DNA of 64,000 nucleotides. Origin: Mycolicibacterium austroafricanum. GTDB taxonomy: Bacteria > Actinomycetota > Actinomycetes > Mycobacteriales > Mycobacteriaceae. Shown piece by piece: positions 1 through 9,347 of this stretch. A program made the position numbers and the translations under genes. The stretch covers positions 186,001 through 250,000 of the forward strand of contig NZ_HG964456.1 in assembly GCF_000612725.1 (NCBI RefSeq), in the 5' to 3' direction. Under the pieces are notes generated by a model. The model had not been told where the DNA came from. It saw only the letters and a program-made list of their open reading frames with translations, and searched no databases. The number at the start of each line of letters is the position of its first letter. Position 1 is the stretch's first letter.

Positions 1-216
1 CTGGCCGTTCCCGGAGCCGTCCCGAACGTTGCTGTCCCGAATGTAGAGGTGCCGCACGCGGTTTCGGGTCAGCTGCCGGCGCCCGGGCCTGTGCCTGTGC
101 CCGGGTCCGTGCCTGTGCCTGTGCCTGTGCCTGGCCCCGCGCCTGTGCCCGCCGCGCCGCTGGATGCCGGGACGTCGCAGCTGCCGCCGGCGCCCGCACC
201 CGGGGCGCCGGCGTGA
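1..216 (+). CDS. C-terminal end of a proline-rich membrane protein (Rv2164c-like), partial
   Basis: Frame 1 is open from the first base to a TGA at 214-216 and reads as a Pro/Val/Ala-rich tail with alternating Pro-Val dipeptides (bases 88-140) ending APGAPA. This is the position and composition expected of the proline-rich protein that precedes pbpB in mycobacterial dcw clusters (Rv2164c in M. tuberculosis). The start lies outside the window, so the N-terminal part and any membrane segment cannot be seen. The stop overlaps the pbpB GTG start (GTGA), implying translational coupling. The identity rests on position and composition only. Confidence 0.6.
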   Translation: MAVPGAVPNVAVPNVEVPHAVSGQLPAPGPVPVPGSVPVPVPVPGPAPVPAAPLDAGTSQLPPAPAPGAPA

Positions 217-2171
217 GCCGCGACAAGCGACGGGCCCGCGCAGCCGCGCCGGCCACCCCCGGCAAGGCGCTTGCCAAAGCGCCGAACCAGGAACGCTCCG
301 CCAGGGCCCGACGCACCCGGCAGGCCGCGCCCCAGAACGGGCTGCGCAGTGCGTCGTTCGTCTTCCGTCACCGCGCAGGCAACGCGGTGATCTTTCTGTT
401 GCTGGTGGTGGCCGCGGCGCAGTTGTTCACGCTGCAGGTGCCGCGTGCCGAAGGGCTGCGCGCCGAGGCCGCAGGCCAGCTCAAGGTCACCGACATCGAC
501 CCGGCGCTGCGTGGTGCGATCGTCGACCGCAACGGCGACAAGCTGGCCTTCACGATCGAGGCCAGGGCGCTGACGTTCCAGCCGGTCAAGGTGCGCAAGC
601 AGTTGGAGGAGGCCTTCGCGAAGAACAGCGAGGTCGAGTCTTCGGAGTCTTTGGCGGCACCCGACCCCGATGCCCGGCTGCGCGAGATCGCTGCCGAAAT
701 CTCCTCGCGGCTGGACAACAAACCGGACACCGCGACGGTGTTGAAGAAGCTGCGCAGCAACGAGACGTTCGTCTACCTCGCCCGCGCCGTCGACCCCGCG
801 ATCGCCGAGGCGATCACCACGAAATTCCCCGAGGTCGGCGCCGAGCGCCAGGACCTGCGCCAGTACCCCGGCGGCGTGCTGGCCGCCAACATCGTCGGGG
901 GTATCGACTGGGACGGTCACGGTCTTCTGGGGCTTGAGGATTCGATGGACTCCGTGCTGGCCGGCACCGACGGCTCGGTTACCTACGACCGGGGTTCCGA
1001 CGGGGTCGTGATCCCGGGCAGCTACCGCAACCGCCACGACGCGGTCAACGGCTCGACGGTCACGCTGACGATCGACGACGACATCCAGTTCTACGTGCAG
1101 CAGCAGGTCCAGATGGCCAAGGACGCCTCCGGCGCCAAGAACGCCTCCGCTGTGGTGCTCGACGCCAAAACCGGTGAGGTGCTGGCGATGTCGAACGACA
1201 ACACCTTCAACCCGGCGCAGGACCTCAGCCGCCAGGAGAATCGGCAACTGGGCAACCTGCCGGTGTCCTCGCCCTTCGAGCCGGGCTCGGTGAACAAGAT
1301 GATCACCGCTGCAGCGGTGATCGAGAACAACCTGACCACCCCTGACGAGGTGCTGCAGGTCCCGGGCTCGATCAACATGGGCGGGGTCACCGTCCGCGAC
1401 GCCTGGAACCACGGCGTGATGCCGTACACCACCACCGGAGTGTTCGGGAAGTCGTCCAACGTGGGCACGCTGATGCTCGCGCAGCGTCTCGGCCCGGAGC
1501 GCTACGCCGAGATGCTGAAGATGTTCGGCCTGGGCCAGCGCACCGGCGTAGGACTGCCCGGCGAGAGTTCCGGGCTGGTGCCGCCGATCGACCAGTGGTC
1601 GGGCAGCACCTTCTCCAATCTTCCTATCGGGCAAGGTCTTTCGATGACGTTGCTGCAGATGACCGGGATCTACCAGACCATCGCCAACGACGGCGTGCGG
1701 GTCCCGCCACGCATCATCAAGGACGTCCTCGCACCCGACGGCACCCGAACCGAGGAGCCGCGGCCGGAAGGTGTCCGCGTGGTCTCGGCTCAGACCGCAC
1801 GAACCGTACGCAATATGTTCCGGTCGGTGGTGCAGCGAGATCCACGCGGAATCCAGCAGGGCACCGGCCCGCAGGCCGCCGTCGAGGGCTACCAGATCGC
1901 AGGCAAGACCGGCACCGCCCAGCAGATCAACCCGGGCTGCGGCTGCTACTACGACGACGTCTACTGGATCACCTTCGCGGGCATGGCCCCGGCGGACGAA
2001 CCGCGCTACGTGATCGGAGTGATGCTGGACGCGCCGCATCGCGCCGCCGACGGGTCACCGGGGTCCTCGGCCGCACCGCTGTTCCACAATATCGCGTCGT
2101 GGCTGCTGCGACGGGAGAACGTTCCGCTGTCCCCGGATCCGGGTGCACCGCTCACCCTTCAGGCGGGCTGA
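213..2171 (+). CDS. pbpB: Peptidoglycan transpeptidase PBP3/FtsI (PbpB)
   Basis: Class B penicillin-binding protein, 652 aa, which cross-links septal peptidoglycan. The N-terminus is a basic cytoplasmic region of about 53 residues followed by one membrane anchor (about 56-75). A dimerisation/pedestal domain follows, then the transpeptidase domain with all three motifs: SVNK (Ser359 nucleophile, Lys362), SSN (414-416) and KTG (565-567). A Cys-Gly-Cys pair sits just after KTG (about 575-578). The GTG start overlaps the upstream stop by 4 bases. First complete gene of the dcw block; works with FtsW and FtsQ at the septum. Confidence 0.96.
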   Translation: MSRDKRRARAAAPATPGKALAKAPNQERSARARRTRQAAPQNGLRSASFVFRHRAGNAVIFLLLVVAAAQLFTLQVPRAEGLRAEAAGQLKVTDIDPALRGAIVDRNGDKLAFTIEARALTFQPVKVRKQLEEAFAKNSEVESSESLAAPDPDARLREIAAEISSRLDNKPDTATVLKKLRSNETFVYLARAVDPAIAEAITTKFPEVGAERQDLRQYPGGVLAANIVGGIDWDGHGLLGLEDSMDSVLAGTDGSVTYDRGSDGVVIPGSYRNRHDAVNGSTVTLTIDDDIQFYVQQQVQMAKDASGAKNASAVVLDAKTGEVLAMSNDNTFNPAQDLSRQENRQLGNLPVSSPFEPGSVNKMITAAAVIENNLTTPDEVLQVPGSINMGGVTVRDAWNHGVMPYTTTGVFGKSSNVGTLMLAQRLGPERYAEMLKMFGLGQRTGVGLPGESSGLVPPIDQWSGSTFSNLPIGQGLSMTLLQMTGIYQTIANDGVRVPPRIIKDVLAPDGTRTEEPRPEGVRVVSAQTARTVRNMFRSVVQRDPRGIQQGTGPQAAVEGYQIAGKTGTAQQINPGCGCYYDDVYWITFAGMAPADEPRYVIGVMLDAPHRAADGSPGSSAAPLFHNIASWLLRRENVPLSPDPGAPLTLQAG

Positions 2172-2234
2172 CATCGGGCATCTGCCGCCACGAATGCGAA
2201 AGCAGCCCGGCGAGATCGGTAATGTGTCATCGCC

Positions 2235-3770
2235 ATGAACCTGCGCCCAAGCCATCCCGTCGGAGCTGCCCTCGGCGTGCTGGCCGATCTGGTCGCTGCG
2301 GTCGCCGCCGGCGGCGGTGGGGCGCCTGACGTACAGGTCACCGGCGTGACGCTGCGCGGCCAGGACGCGCAGCCCGGCGACCTGTTCGCCGCGCTGCCCG
2401 GTTCCCGCGCCCACGGCGGCCGGTATGCCGCCGAAGCGGTGGGCCGGGGAGCGGTCGCCGTGCTCACCGACGCGGCCGGCGAGGCCGAGATCGCCTCCCG
2501 CGGTGCCCCCGACGTGCCGGTCCTCGTTCACCCCGACCCGAGGGCGGTACTCGGCGAGCTCGCCTCGGCGGTGTACGGCAGGCCCTCGCAGCATCTGCGG
2601 GTCATCGGTGTGACCGGGACATCGGGCAAGACCACCACCACCTACCTGGTCGAGGCGGGCCTGCGGGCGGCGGGCCGGGTCGCCGGCCTGATCGGCACTG
2701 TCGGTGTGCGGATCGACGGCCGGCAGCAGCCCGGCGGGCTGACGACGCCGGAGGCCCCGGAACTGCAGGCCCTGCTGGCCACAATGCTCGAGCAGGGCGT
2801 GGACACCGTGGTGATGGAGGTGTCCAGCCACGCGCTGACTCTCGGCCGGGTGGACGGGGTGTCTTTCGCGGTCGGCGGGTTCACCAACCTGTCGCGCGAC
2901 CATCTGGACTTCCATCCGACGATGGAGGATTACTTCGATGCCAAGGCGCGGCTCTTCGATCCGGCCTGCGCGACACACGCCGCGCGGTCGGTGATCTGCG
3001 TCGACGACGAATGGGGCCGGGCCATGGCCGCCCGCGCCCGGCGGCCCGTCACCGTGAGCACCACCGGTCCCGCCGATTGGCGGGCCGAGCACGTCCGGTC
3101 CGCCGGCGGCGGCGCGCAGGACTTCGTCGCGGTCGATCCGGCGGGGGTCCATCACGGCCTGGAGATCGGGCTGCCCGGCGGCTACAACGTGGCCAACTGC
3201 CTGCTGGCCATCGCGCTTCTCGACGCGGTCGGGGTGTCGCCGGAGCAGGCCGCGCCCGGGGTGCGGGATGCGACGGTGCCCGGCCGGCTTGAGTCGGTGG
3301 ACCGCGGCCAGCCGTTCCTGGCGCTGGTCGACTATGCGCACAAGCCGGGCGCGCTGCGTGCGGTGCTGCAGACGCTGCGCGAGCAGTGCACCGGCCGGCT
3401 TGCGGTGGTGTTCGGTGCCGGCGGCAACCGCGACCAGGGCAAACGTGAGCCGATGGGGCGGGTGGCCGCCGAGCTGGCCGATCTCGTGGTGGTCACGGAC
3501 GACAATCCGCGCGACGAGGATCCCGCCGTCATCCGTGCCGCGATCCTGGCCGGCGCGGCCGGCGCGCGTGCCGAGGTCGTCGAGATCGGTGACCGGCGGG
3601 CCGCGATCGGCCACGCGGCGGGGTGGGCCCGGGCCGGCGACATCGTGCTGATCGCAGGCAAGGGGCACGAGGCCGGACAGACCAGCGGCGGGCAGACCCG
3701 GCCGTTCGACGACCGTGACGAGCTCGCCGCCGCGCTCGAGGCGCGAGGCGCCCGGGGGGCCGGCGGATGA
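2235..3770 (+). CDS. murE: UDP-MurNAc-tripeptide synthetase MurE (meso-DAP adding)
   Basis: Cytoplasmic ATP-dependent ligase, 511 aa, adding the third stem-peptide residue to UDP-MurNAc-L-Ala-D-Glu. The Mur-ligase P-loop GTSGKTTT is at about 128-135. The specificity motif DNPR (423-426) is the form of meso-diaminopimelate-adding enzymes rather than the lysine type, as expected for mycobacteria. A GKGHE motif lies near the C-terminus. A 63-base gap separates it from pbpB; its stop overlaps the murF start by 4 bases. Confidence 0.97.
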   Translation: MNLRPSHPVGAALGVLADLVAAVAAGGGGAPDVQVTGVTLRGQDAQPGDLFAALPGSRAHGGRYAAEAVGRGAVAVLTDAAGEAEIASRGAPDVPVLVHPDPRAVLGELASAVYGRPSQHLRVIGVTGTSGKTTTTYLVEAGLRAAGRVAGLIGTVGVRIDGRQQPGGLTTPEAPELQALLATMLEQGVDTVVMEVSSHALTLGRVDGVSFAVGGFTNLSRDHLDFHPTMEDYFDAKARLFDPACATHAARSVICVDDEWGRAMAARARRPVTVSTTGPADWRAEHVRSAGGGAQDFVAVDPAGVHHGLEIGLPGGYNVANCLLAIALLDAVGVSPEQAAPGVRDATVPGRLESVDRGQPFLALVDYAHKPGALRAVLQTLREQCTGRLAVVFGAGGNRDQGKREPMGRVAAELADLVVVTDDNPRDEDPAVIRAAILAGAAGARAEVVEIGDRRAAIGHAAGWARAGDIVLIAGKGHEAGQTSGGQTRPFDDRDELAAALEARGARGAGG

Positions 3771-5299
3771 TCGCAATGTCGCTGGCCCGGATCGCCGAGA
3801 TCGTCGGCGGCCGCCTGGCCGACGTGTCCGACGAGGATGCGGCCCGCACCGTGGTGACGGGCACCGTCGAGTTCGACTCACGGGCGGTGACGCCCGGTGG
3901 CCTCTTCCTGGCGTTGCCCGGTGCCCGCTCCGACGGCCACGACTTCGCGGCCACGGCGGTGGCGGCGGGTGCCGTCGGGGTGCTGGCGGCCCGCCCCGTC
4001 GGCGTGCCTGCGGTCGTCGTCGACCCGGTGCGGCCGGACCCCGCTGCGCCCGGCACGGCCGGTGTGCTCGAACACGACGTCGACGGCTCGGGCGCAGCGG
4101 TGCTCGCGGCGCTCGCGCGGCTGGCGTCCGCGGTCGCCGCCGAGCTCGTCGCCGGCGGGTTGACGATCATCGGCATCACCGGCTCGTCGGGCAAGACGTC
4201 GACCAAGGACCTGATCGCCGCGGTGCTCGCGCCCCTCGGGGAGGTGGTCGCACCGCCGGGCTCGTTCAACAACGAGCTGGGCCACCCGTGGACGGTGCTG
4301 CGGGCCACCCGGTCCACCGATTACCTGGTGCTGGAGATGTCGGCCCGCCACCCCGGCAACATCGCCGCGCTGGCCCGCATTGCTGTGCCGTCGATCGCGG
4401 TCGTCCTCAACGTGGGCACCGCCCACCTCGGGGAATTCGGCTCCCGTGAGGTCATCGCGGCTACGAAATCAGAACTGCCGCAAGCAGTTCCGGAATCCGG
4501 CGTGGTGATCCTGAACGCCGACGACCCCGCCGTCGCCGCGATGGCCGACAAGACCGCGGCCCGCGTCGTGCGGGTCGGGCGCGGGGCCGAGGCGCGCGAC
4601 GTGCGCGCCGACGGGGTCAGCCTCGACGCGCTGGCCAGGCCCAGTTTCACGCTGCACACAGGCGCAGCCGACGTTCCGGTCACGCTGGCCGTGCACGGCG
4701 ACCACCAGGTGTCCAACGCGCTGTGCGCGGCGGCCGTCGCACTCGAGTGCGGGGCCACCCCGGAGCAGGTCGCCGCAGCCCTGGCCACGGCGGGCCCGGT
4801 GTCGCGGCACCGCATGCAGGTCACCGCGCGCGAGGACGGCGTGACGGTCATCAACGACGCCTACAACGCCAACCCGGACTCGATGCGCGCGGGGTTGAAG
4901 GCACTGGCATGGATGAGTCGGGGTGGCGCGTCCAAAGGTCGCAGTTGGGCGGTGCTGGGGGAGATGGCCGAACTCGGCGACGACGCGATAACCGAACACG
5001 ACCGCATCGGCCGACTGGCGGTGCGCTTAGATGTCTCTCGACTCATCGTCGTCGGATCCGGGAGGCCTATGAGCGCCATGCTGCACGGGGCGGTGATGGA
5101 AGGGTCGTTCGGCTCTGAGGCGATCCCGGTCGCCGACACCGACGCCGCACTGGAGATCCTGCGCGCCGAGCTGCGGCCCGGCGACGTGGTGCTGGTGAAG
5201 GCCTCCAACTCCGCGGGCCTGGGCGCGCTGGCCGACGCTCTGGTCTCCGACGTCGCCCGCGACGGTGTCTCCGACGTCGCCCGCGACGGTGACCGATGA
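3767..5299 (+). CDS. murF: UDP-MurNAc-tripeptide:D-Ala-D-Ala ligase MurF
   Basis: Last cytoplasmic Mur ligase, 510 aa; adds D-Ala-D-Ala to give UDP-MurNAc-pentapeptide. P-loop GSSGKTST at 139-146; central and C-terminal Mur-ligase domains are intact. The ATG at 3767 overlaps the murE stop; an in-frame ATG at 3776 (MSLARIAE) is an alternative start. The extreme C-terminus is odd: an octapeptide VSDVARDG occurs twice in tandem because of a perfect 24-bp duplication, just before the stop that overlaps mraY. Confidence 0.96.
   Translation: MIAMSLARIAEIVGGRLADVSDEDAARTVVTGTVEFDSRAVTPGGLFLALPGARSDGHDFAATAVAAGAVGVLAARPVGVPAVVVDPVRPDPAAPGTAGVLEHDVDGSGAAVLAALARLASAVAAELVAGGLTIIGITGSSGKTSTKDLIAAVLAPLGEVVAPPGSFNNELGHPWTVLRATRSTDYLVLEMSARHPGNIAALARIAVPSIAVVLNVGTAHLGEFGSREVIAATKSELPQAVPESGVVILNADDPAVAAMADKTAARVVRVGRGAEARDVRADGVSLDALARPSFTLHTGAADVPVTLAVHGDHQVSNALCAAAVALECGATPEQVAAALATAGPVSRHRMQVTAREDGVTVINDAYNANPDSMRAGLKALAWMSRGGASKGRSWAVLGEMAELGDDAITEHDRIGRLAVRLDVSRLIVVGSGRPMSAMLHGAVMEGSFGSEAIPVADTDAALEILRAELRPGDVVLVKASNSAGLGALADALVSDVARDGVSDVARDGDR
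5243..5290 (+). repeat. Perfect 24-bp tandem duplication at the 3' end of murF
   Basis: Two identical, adjacent 24-base copies (5243-5266 and 5267-5290), in frame, each encoding VSDVARDG. The copies end 6 bases before the murF stop codon and just ahead of the mraY start, so the duplication lengthens the MurF tail without breaking the ATGA coupling. Confidence 0.95.
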
Positions 5300-6375
5300 G
5301 GCAGATACTCATCGCCGTCGCGATCGCGGTGGCGGTGTCGATACTCCTGACCCCGGTGCTGATCAGGCTGTTCACCCGGCAGGGATTCGGCCACGAGATC
5401 CGCGAGGACGGCCCGCCGAGCCACCACAAGAAGCGCGGCACCCCGTCGATGGGCGGCGTCGCGATCGTTGCAGGTATCTGGGCCAGCTACTTCGGCACCC
5501 ACCTGGTCGGCGTGGTGATCGACGGCAAGGGCCCGTCGGCGTCGGGTCTGCTGGTGCTCGGGCTGGCCACGGCACTGGGCGCCGTCGGTTTCCTCGACGA
5601 CCTGATCAAGATCCGCCGCGCCCGCAACCTCGGTCTGAACAAGACCGCCAAGACGGTCGGCATCCTGGTCGCCGCCGTGCTGTTCGGGGTGCTGGCCCTG
5701 CAGTTCCGCAACGTCGACGGGCTGACCCCGGGCAGCGCCGAGCTGTCTTATGTGCGTGAGATCGCCACGGTGACGCTGGCGCCTGCGGTGTTCGTGCTGT
5801 TCTGCGTCGTCGTCGTCAGTGCCTGGTCGAATGCGGTGAACTTCACCGACGGGCTCGACGGCCTGGCCGCCGGCGCGATGGCGATGGTCTGCGCCGCCTA
5901 CGTGCTGATCACGTTCTGGCAGTTCCGCAATGCGTGCGCCACCAGCCCCGGGGTGGGCTGCTACAACGTGCGCGACCCACTGGACCTGGCGATCATCGCC
6001 GCGGCCACCGCCGGTGCCTGCATCGGATTCCTGTGGTGGAACGCCGCGCCGGCCAAGATCTTCATGGGCGACACCGGATCGCTGGCCCTCGGCGGGATCA
6101 TCGCGGGTCTGTCGGTCACCAGCCGCACCGAAATGCTGGCCGTCGTGCTCGGCGCGCTGTTCGTCGCCGAGGTCACCTCGGTGGTGGTGCAGATCCTCGC
6201 GTTCCGCACCACCGGGCGCCGGGTGTTCCGGATGGCGCCGTTCCACCACCACTTCGAGTTGGTGGGCTGGGCCGAGACGACCGTGATCATCCGGTTCTGG
6301 CTGCTCACGGCAATCGCCTGCGGTCTGGGCGTCGCCCTGTTCTACAGCGAGTGGCTGACCACCGTCGGTGCCTGA
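5296..6375 (+). CDS. mraY: Phospho-MurNAc-pentapeptide transferase MraY
   Basis: Polytopic membrane enzyme, 359 aa, transferring phospho-MurNAc-pentapeptide to the polyprenyl phosphate carrier to give lipid I. Family signatures visible: an N-terminal Lys/Pro-rich cytoplasmic loop with HHKKRGTPSMGG, NFTDGLDGLA in the middle, MGDTGSLALGG, and HHHFELVGW near the end, alternating with about ten hydrophobic helices. Start overlaps the murF stop (ATGA); stop overlaps the murD GTG. Confidence 0.97.
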   Translation: MRQILIAVAIAVAVSILLTPVLIRLFTRQGFGHEIREDGPPSHHKKRGTPSMGGVAIVAGIWASYFGTHLVGVVIDGKGPSASGLLVLGLATALGAVGFLDDLIKIRRARNLGLNKTAKTVGILVAAVLFGVLALQFRNVDGLTPGSAELSYVREIATVTLAPAVFVLFCVVVVSAWSNAVNFTDGLDGLAAGAMAMVCAAYVLITFWQFRNACATSPGVGCYNVRDPLDLAIIAAATAGACIGFLWWNAAPAKIFMGDTGSLALGGIIAGLSVTSRTEMLAVVLGALFVAEVTSVVVQILAFRTTGRRVFRMAPFHHHFELVGWAETTVIIRFWLLTAIACGLGVALFYSEWLTTVGA

Positions 6376-7828
6376 CATGCAGCCGATCTCACCCGGGGCG
6401 GCCGTGCTGGTCGTCGGCGCCGGGATCACCGGTCGCGCGGTGCTGGCGGCGCTCGCCCCGCTCGGTGCCCGCGCGACGCTGACCGACGACAGCCCGACCG
6501 CGCTGACGGCGTCCGCCCAGCAGCGTGTCGAGGTGCTCGACCCCGCAACCGCTGTCGACCGGATCGCCGACTTCGACCTCGTGGTCGTCAGCCCCGGTAT
6601 CCCGCCCACTGCGCCGATCCCCGTCGCCGCGGCGGCCGCCGGGATTCCGGTATGGGGTGACGTGGAGTTGGCCTGGCACCTCGATCGGTCCGGCCGGTTC
6701 GGGCCGCCCCGACAGTGGCTGGTGGTGACGGGCACCAACGGTAAGACGACGACGACGTCGATGCTGTACGCGATGCTGCAAGCGGGCGGCCGGCGTGCGG
6801 TGCTGTGCGGCAACATCGGCGACCCGGTGCTGTCGCAGCTGGACCGGCCCGCCGACGTGCTGGCCGTCGAGCTGTCCAGCTTCCAGCTGCATTGGGCGCC
6901 GTCGCTGCGCCCCGAAGCCGGGGCGGTGCTCAACGTCGCCGAGGACCACCTGGACTGGCACGGCTCGATGGCGGCCTACGCCGGCGACAAGGCCAGGGCG
7001 TTGACCGGGCGGGTGGCCGTCGGTGGCCTGGACGACGCGATCGCCGCGGGGTTGCTGGCCGACGCACCGGCGCCGGTGAAGGTCGGTTTCCGGCTGGGCG
7101 ATCCCGGGCCGGGCGAGTTCGGGGTGCGCGACGGCGTGCTGATCGACAACGCGTTCGGCCGCGACCTGGCGCTCGCCGACGCCGACACCATCCCGGTCGC
7201 GGGTCCCGTCGGTGTGCTCGATGCGCTGGCGGCGGCCGCGCTGGCCCGCGCGGTCGACGTGCCGGCCGCGGCGATCGCCGAGGCGCTGGCAACGTTCCAC
7301 GTGGGCAGGCACCGCGCGGAGGTCGTCGCGGTCGCCGACGGCATCACCTACGTCGACGACTCCAAGGCCACCAACCCGCACGCCGCGCAGGCCTCGGTCT
7401 CCGCGTTTCCGCGGGTGGTCTGGGTGGCCGGGGGACTGCTCAAGGGTGCCTCGGTCGACGAGATGGTCGAGGCGACGAAGGACCGCCTGGTCGGCGTCGT
7501 GCTCATCGGTCGCGACCGCGCGATCGTCGGCAACGCGTTATCGCGACACGCACCGGATGTCCCCGTCGTAGAGCTTGTGACGGGGGAGGATTCTGTGGTG
7601 CTTGAGAAAGATGAGTCAGGTGTTACTCGTGTGACTCGAGTGATCCAGACGGGGGATCGGACGCTGGCCGACGCGGTGATGACCGCCGCCGTCGACGCCG
7701 CGCGGGGCCTGGCCACGTCCGGGGACACCGTGCTGCTGGCCCCGGCGGGCGCGTCATTCGACCAGTTCACCGGCTACGGCCACCGCGGCGACGCATTCGC
7801 TGCGGCGGTGCGCGCCGCCATCAGGTAG
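6368..7828 (+). CDS. murD: UDP-MurNAc-L-Ala:D-Glu ligase MurD
   Basis: Cytoplasmic ligase, 486 aa, adding D-glutamate as the second stem residue. An N-terminal Rossmann-like GAGITG motif (about 17-22) is followed by the P-loop GTNGKTTT (122-129) and the C-terminal domain with DDSKATNPHA. The GTG at 6368 overlaps the mraY stop; an ATG at 6377 is a possible alternative that would remove the overlap. A charged insertion around 400-430 (VLEKDESG...) seems longer than in enteric MurD. Confidence 0.95.
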   Translation: MPDMQPISPGAAVLVVGAGITGRAVLAALAPLGARATLTDDSPTALTASAQQRVEVLDPATAVDRIADFDLVVVSPGIPPTAPIPVAAAAAGIPVWGDVELAWHLDRSGRFGPPRQWLVVTGTNGKTTTTSMLYAMLQAGGRRAVLCGNIGDPVLSQLDRPADVLAVELSSFQLHWAPSLRPEAGAVLNVAEDHLDWHGSMAAYAGDKARALTGRVAVGGLDDAIAAGLLADAPAPVKVGFRLGDPGPGEFGVRDGVLIDNAFGRDLALADADTIPVAGPVGVLDALAAAALARAVDVPAAAIAEALATFHVGRHRAEVVAVADGITYVDDSKATNPHAAQASVSAFPRVVWVAGGLLKGASVDEMVEATKDRLVGVVLIGRDRAIVGNALSRHAPDVPVVELVTGEDSVVLEKDESGVTRVTRVIQTGDRTLADAVMTAAVDAARGLATSGDTVLLAPAGASFDQFTGYGHRGDAFAAAVRAAIR

Positions 7829-7841
7829 CAGGCGGAGGCTC

Positions 7842-9347
7842 GTGAGCAGCATCCTGAGCCGGCTGCGCAACCGTCGCGCGAATCCGGCTGCCGACCCCCA
7901 GGCGGTCACCGGCGGCAAAGCCGCATCCGATGGACTGCACCTGCCGCGCACCCGGGTCGGCGCCTGGCTGGGGCGGCCGATGACGTCGTTCCATCTCATC
8001 GTCGCCGTGACCGCGCTGCTCATCACCATGGGCCTGACCATGGTGCTGTCCGCGTCCGGCGTGTACTCCTACGATTTCGAGGGCTCGCCCTGGGCGGTGT
8101 TCGGCAAGCAGGTGCTGTGGACGGCGATCGGGCTGCTCGCGTTCTACGTCGCGCTGCGGATGCCGGTCGCGGTGATGCGCCGGTTCGCCTTCGCCGGTTT
8201 CGCCTTTTCCGTCGTGCTGCTGATCCTCGTGCTGATCCCGGGAATCGGCAAGGTGGCCAACGGTTCTCGCGGCTGGTTCGTGGTGGCCGGGTTCTCCATG
8301 CAGCCGTCGGAGCTGGCCAAGATCGCGTTCGCGATCTGGGGCGCTCACCTACTGGCGGCGCGGCGCATGGAACATGCGTCGCTGCGCGAGATGCTCGTGC
8401 CGCTGGTGCCCGCGGCCGTGATCGCGCTCGGGCTGATCGTCTCGCAGCCCGACCTCGGCCAGACGCTGTCGATGGGCGTGATCCTGCTCGGCCTGCTGTG
8501 GTACGCCGGACTGCCGCTGCGGGTGTTCCTGAGCTCGCTGGGTGCGGTGCTGATCTCCGGCGCGGTGCTCGCGATGTCGGCGGGCTACCGCTCCGCGCGC
8601 GTGCAGTCGTGGCTCGATCCCGCCGCCGATGCCCAGGGCTCCGGCTATCAGGCCCGCCAGGCCCGGTTCGCGCTCGCGAACGGCGGGGTCTTCGGCGACG
8701 GCCTCGGGCAGGGCACCGCGAAGTGGAACTATCTGCCCAACGCCCACAACGACTTCATCTTCGCGATCATCGGTGAAGAGCTCGGGTTCGTCGGCGCCGT
8801 CGGTCTGCTGTTGCTGTTCGGGTTGTTCGCCTACACCGGCATGCGCATCGCGCGCCGCTCCGCCGACCCGTTCCTGCGGCTGCTCACCGCCACCGCCACG
8901 CTGTGGATCCTGTCTCAGGTCTTCATCAACGTCGGCTACGTGGTGGGTCTGCTGCCCGTCACCGGCCTGCAGCTGCCGCTGATCTCCGCCGGCGGCACCT
9001 CGACGGCCACCACGCTGCTGATGATCGGCATCATGGCCAACGCCGCGCGGCACGAGCCGGAGGCTGTCGCGGCGCTACGTGCCGGCCGCGACGACCGGGT
9101 CAACCGGCTGCTTCGGCTCCCGTTGCCCGCACCGTACGTGCCGACCCGCACCGAGGCGCTGCGCGACCGGCTCCGCAAACGCCCGCGCACCCCCGCGCCG
9201 AAGGCCGCCGAACGCCCGCAGCGGCGGTCCGGGCGCGCTGCCGCCGGGCACCCGGTGCGGTCTGGCCGGTCCTCCGGCGGCTACGGTGATACCCGGCGAA
9301 ACCAGGGCCGACGGGCCCGCACATTGGAAGGTCAGCGTTACGGGTGA
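7842..9347 (+). CDS. ftsW: Septal peptidoglycan glycosyltransferase FtsW
   Basis: SEDS-family integral membrane protein, 501 aa, which polymerises lipid II at the division site with its partner PbpB. Hydrophobic helices run from about residue 45 to 395. SEDS signatures include QPDLGQT, NAHNDFIFAIIGEELG and LPLISAGGTST. The basic cytoplasmic C-terminal tail of about 100 residues, rich in Arg and Pro, is characteristic of mycobacterial FtsW. GTG start 13 bases after murD; stop overlaps murG GTG. Confidence 0.95.
   Translation: MSSILSRLRNRRANPAADPQAVTGGKAASDGLHLPRTRVGAWLGRPMTSFHLIVAVTALLITMGLTMVLSASGVYSYDFEGSPWAVFGKQVLWTAIGLLAFYVALRMPVAVMRRFAFAGFAFSVVLLILVLIPGIGKVANGSRGWFVVAGFSMQPSELAKIAFAIWGAHLLAARRMEHASLREMLVPLVPAAVIALGLIVSQPDLGQTLSMGVILLGLLWYAGLPLRVFLSSLGAVLISGAVLAMSAGYRSARVQSWLDPAADAQGSGYQARQARFALANGGVFGDGLGQGTAKWNYLPNAHNDFIFAIIGEELGFVGAVGLLLLFGLFAYTGMRIARRSADPFLRLLTATATLWILSQVFINVGYVVGLLPVTGLQLPLISAGGTSTATTLLMIGIMANAARHEPEAVAALRAGRDDRVNRLLRLPLPAPYVPTRTEALRDRLRKRPRTPAPKAAERPQRRSGRAAAGHPVRSGRSSGGYGDTRRNQGRRARTLEGQRYG

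Noticed and set aside
69..2039. Long open frame on the minus strand opposite pbpB
   Set aside because: Product is Arg/His/Gly-rich without a domain; it is the mirror of a confident pbpB frame, a usual effect of GC-rich third codon positions.
4861..6933. Minus-strand frame of 690 codons across murF-mraY-murD
   Set aside because: Spans three well-supported genes in antisense, has low-complexity composition and no recognisable motif.
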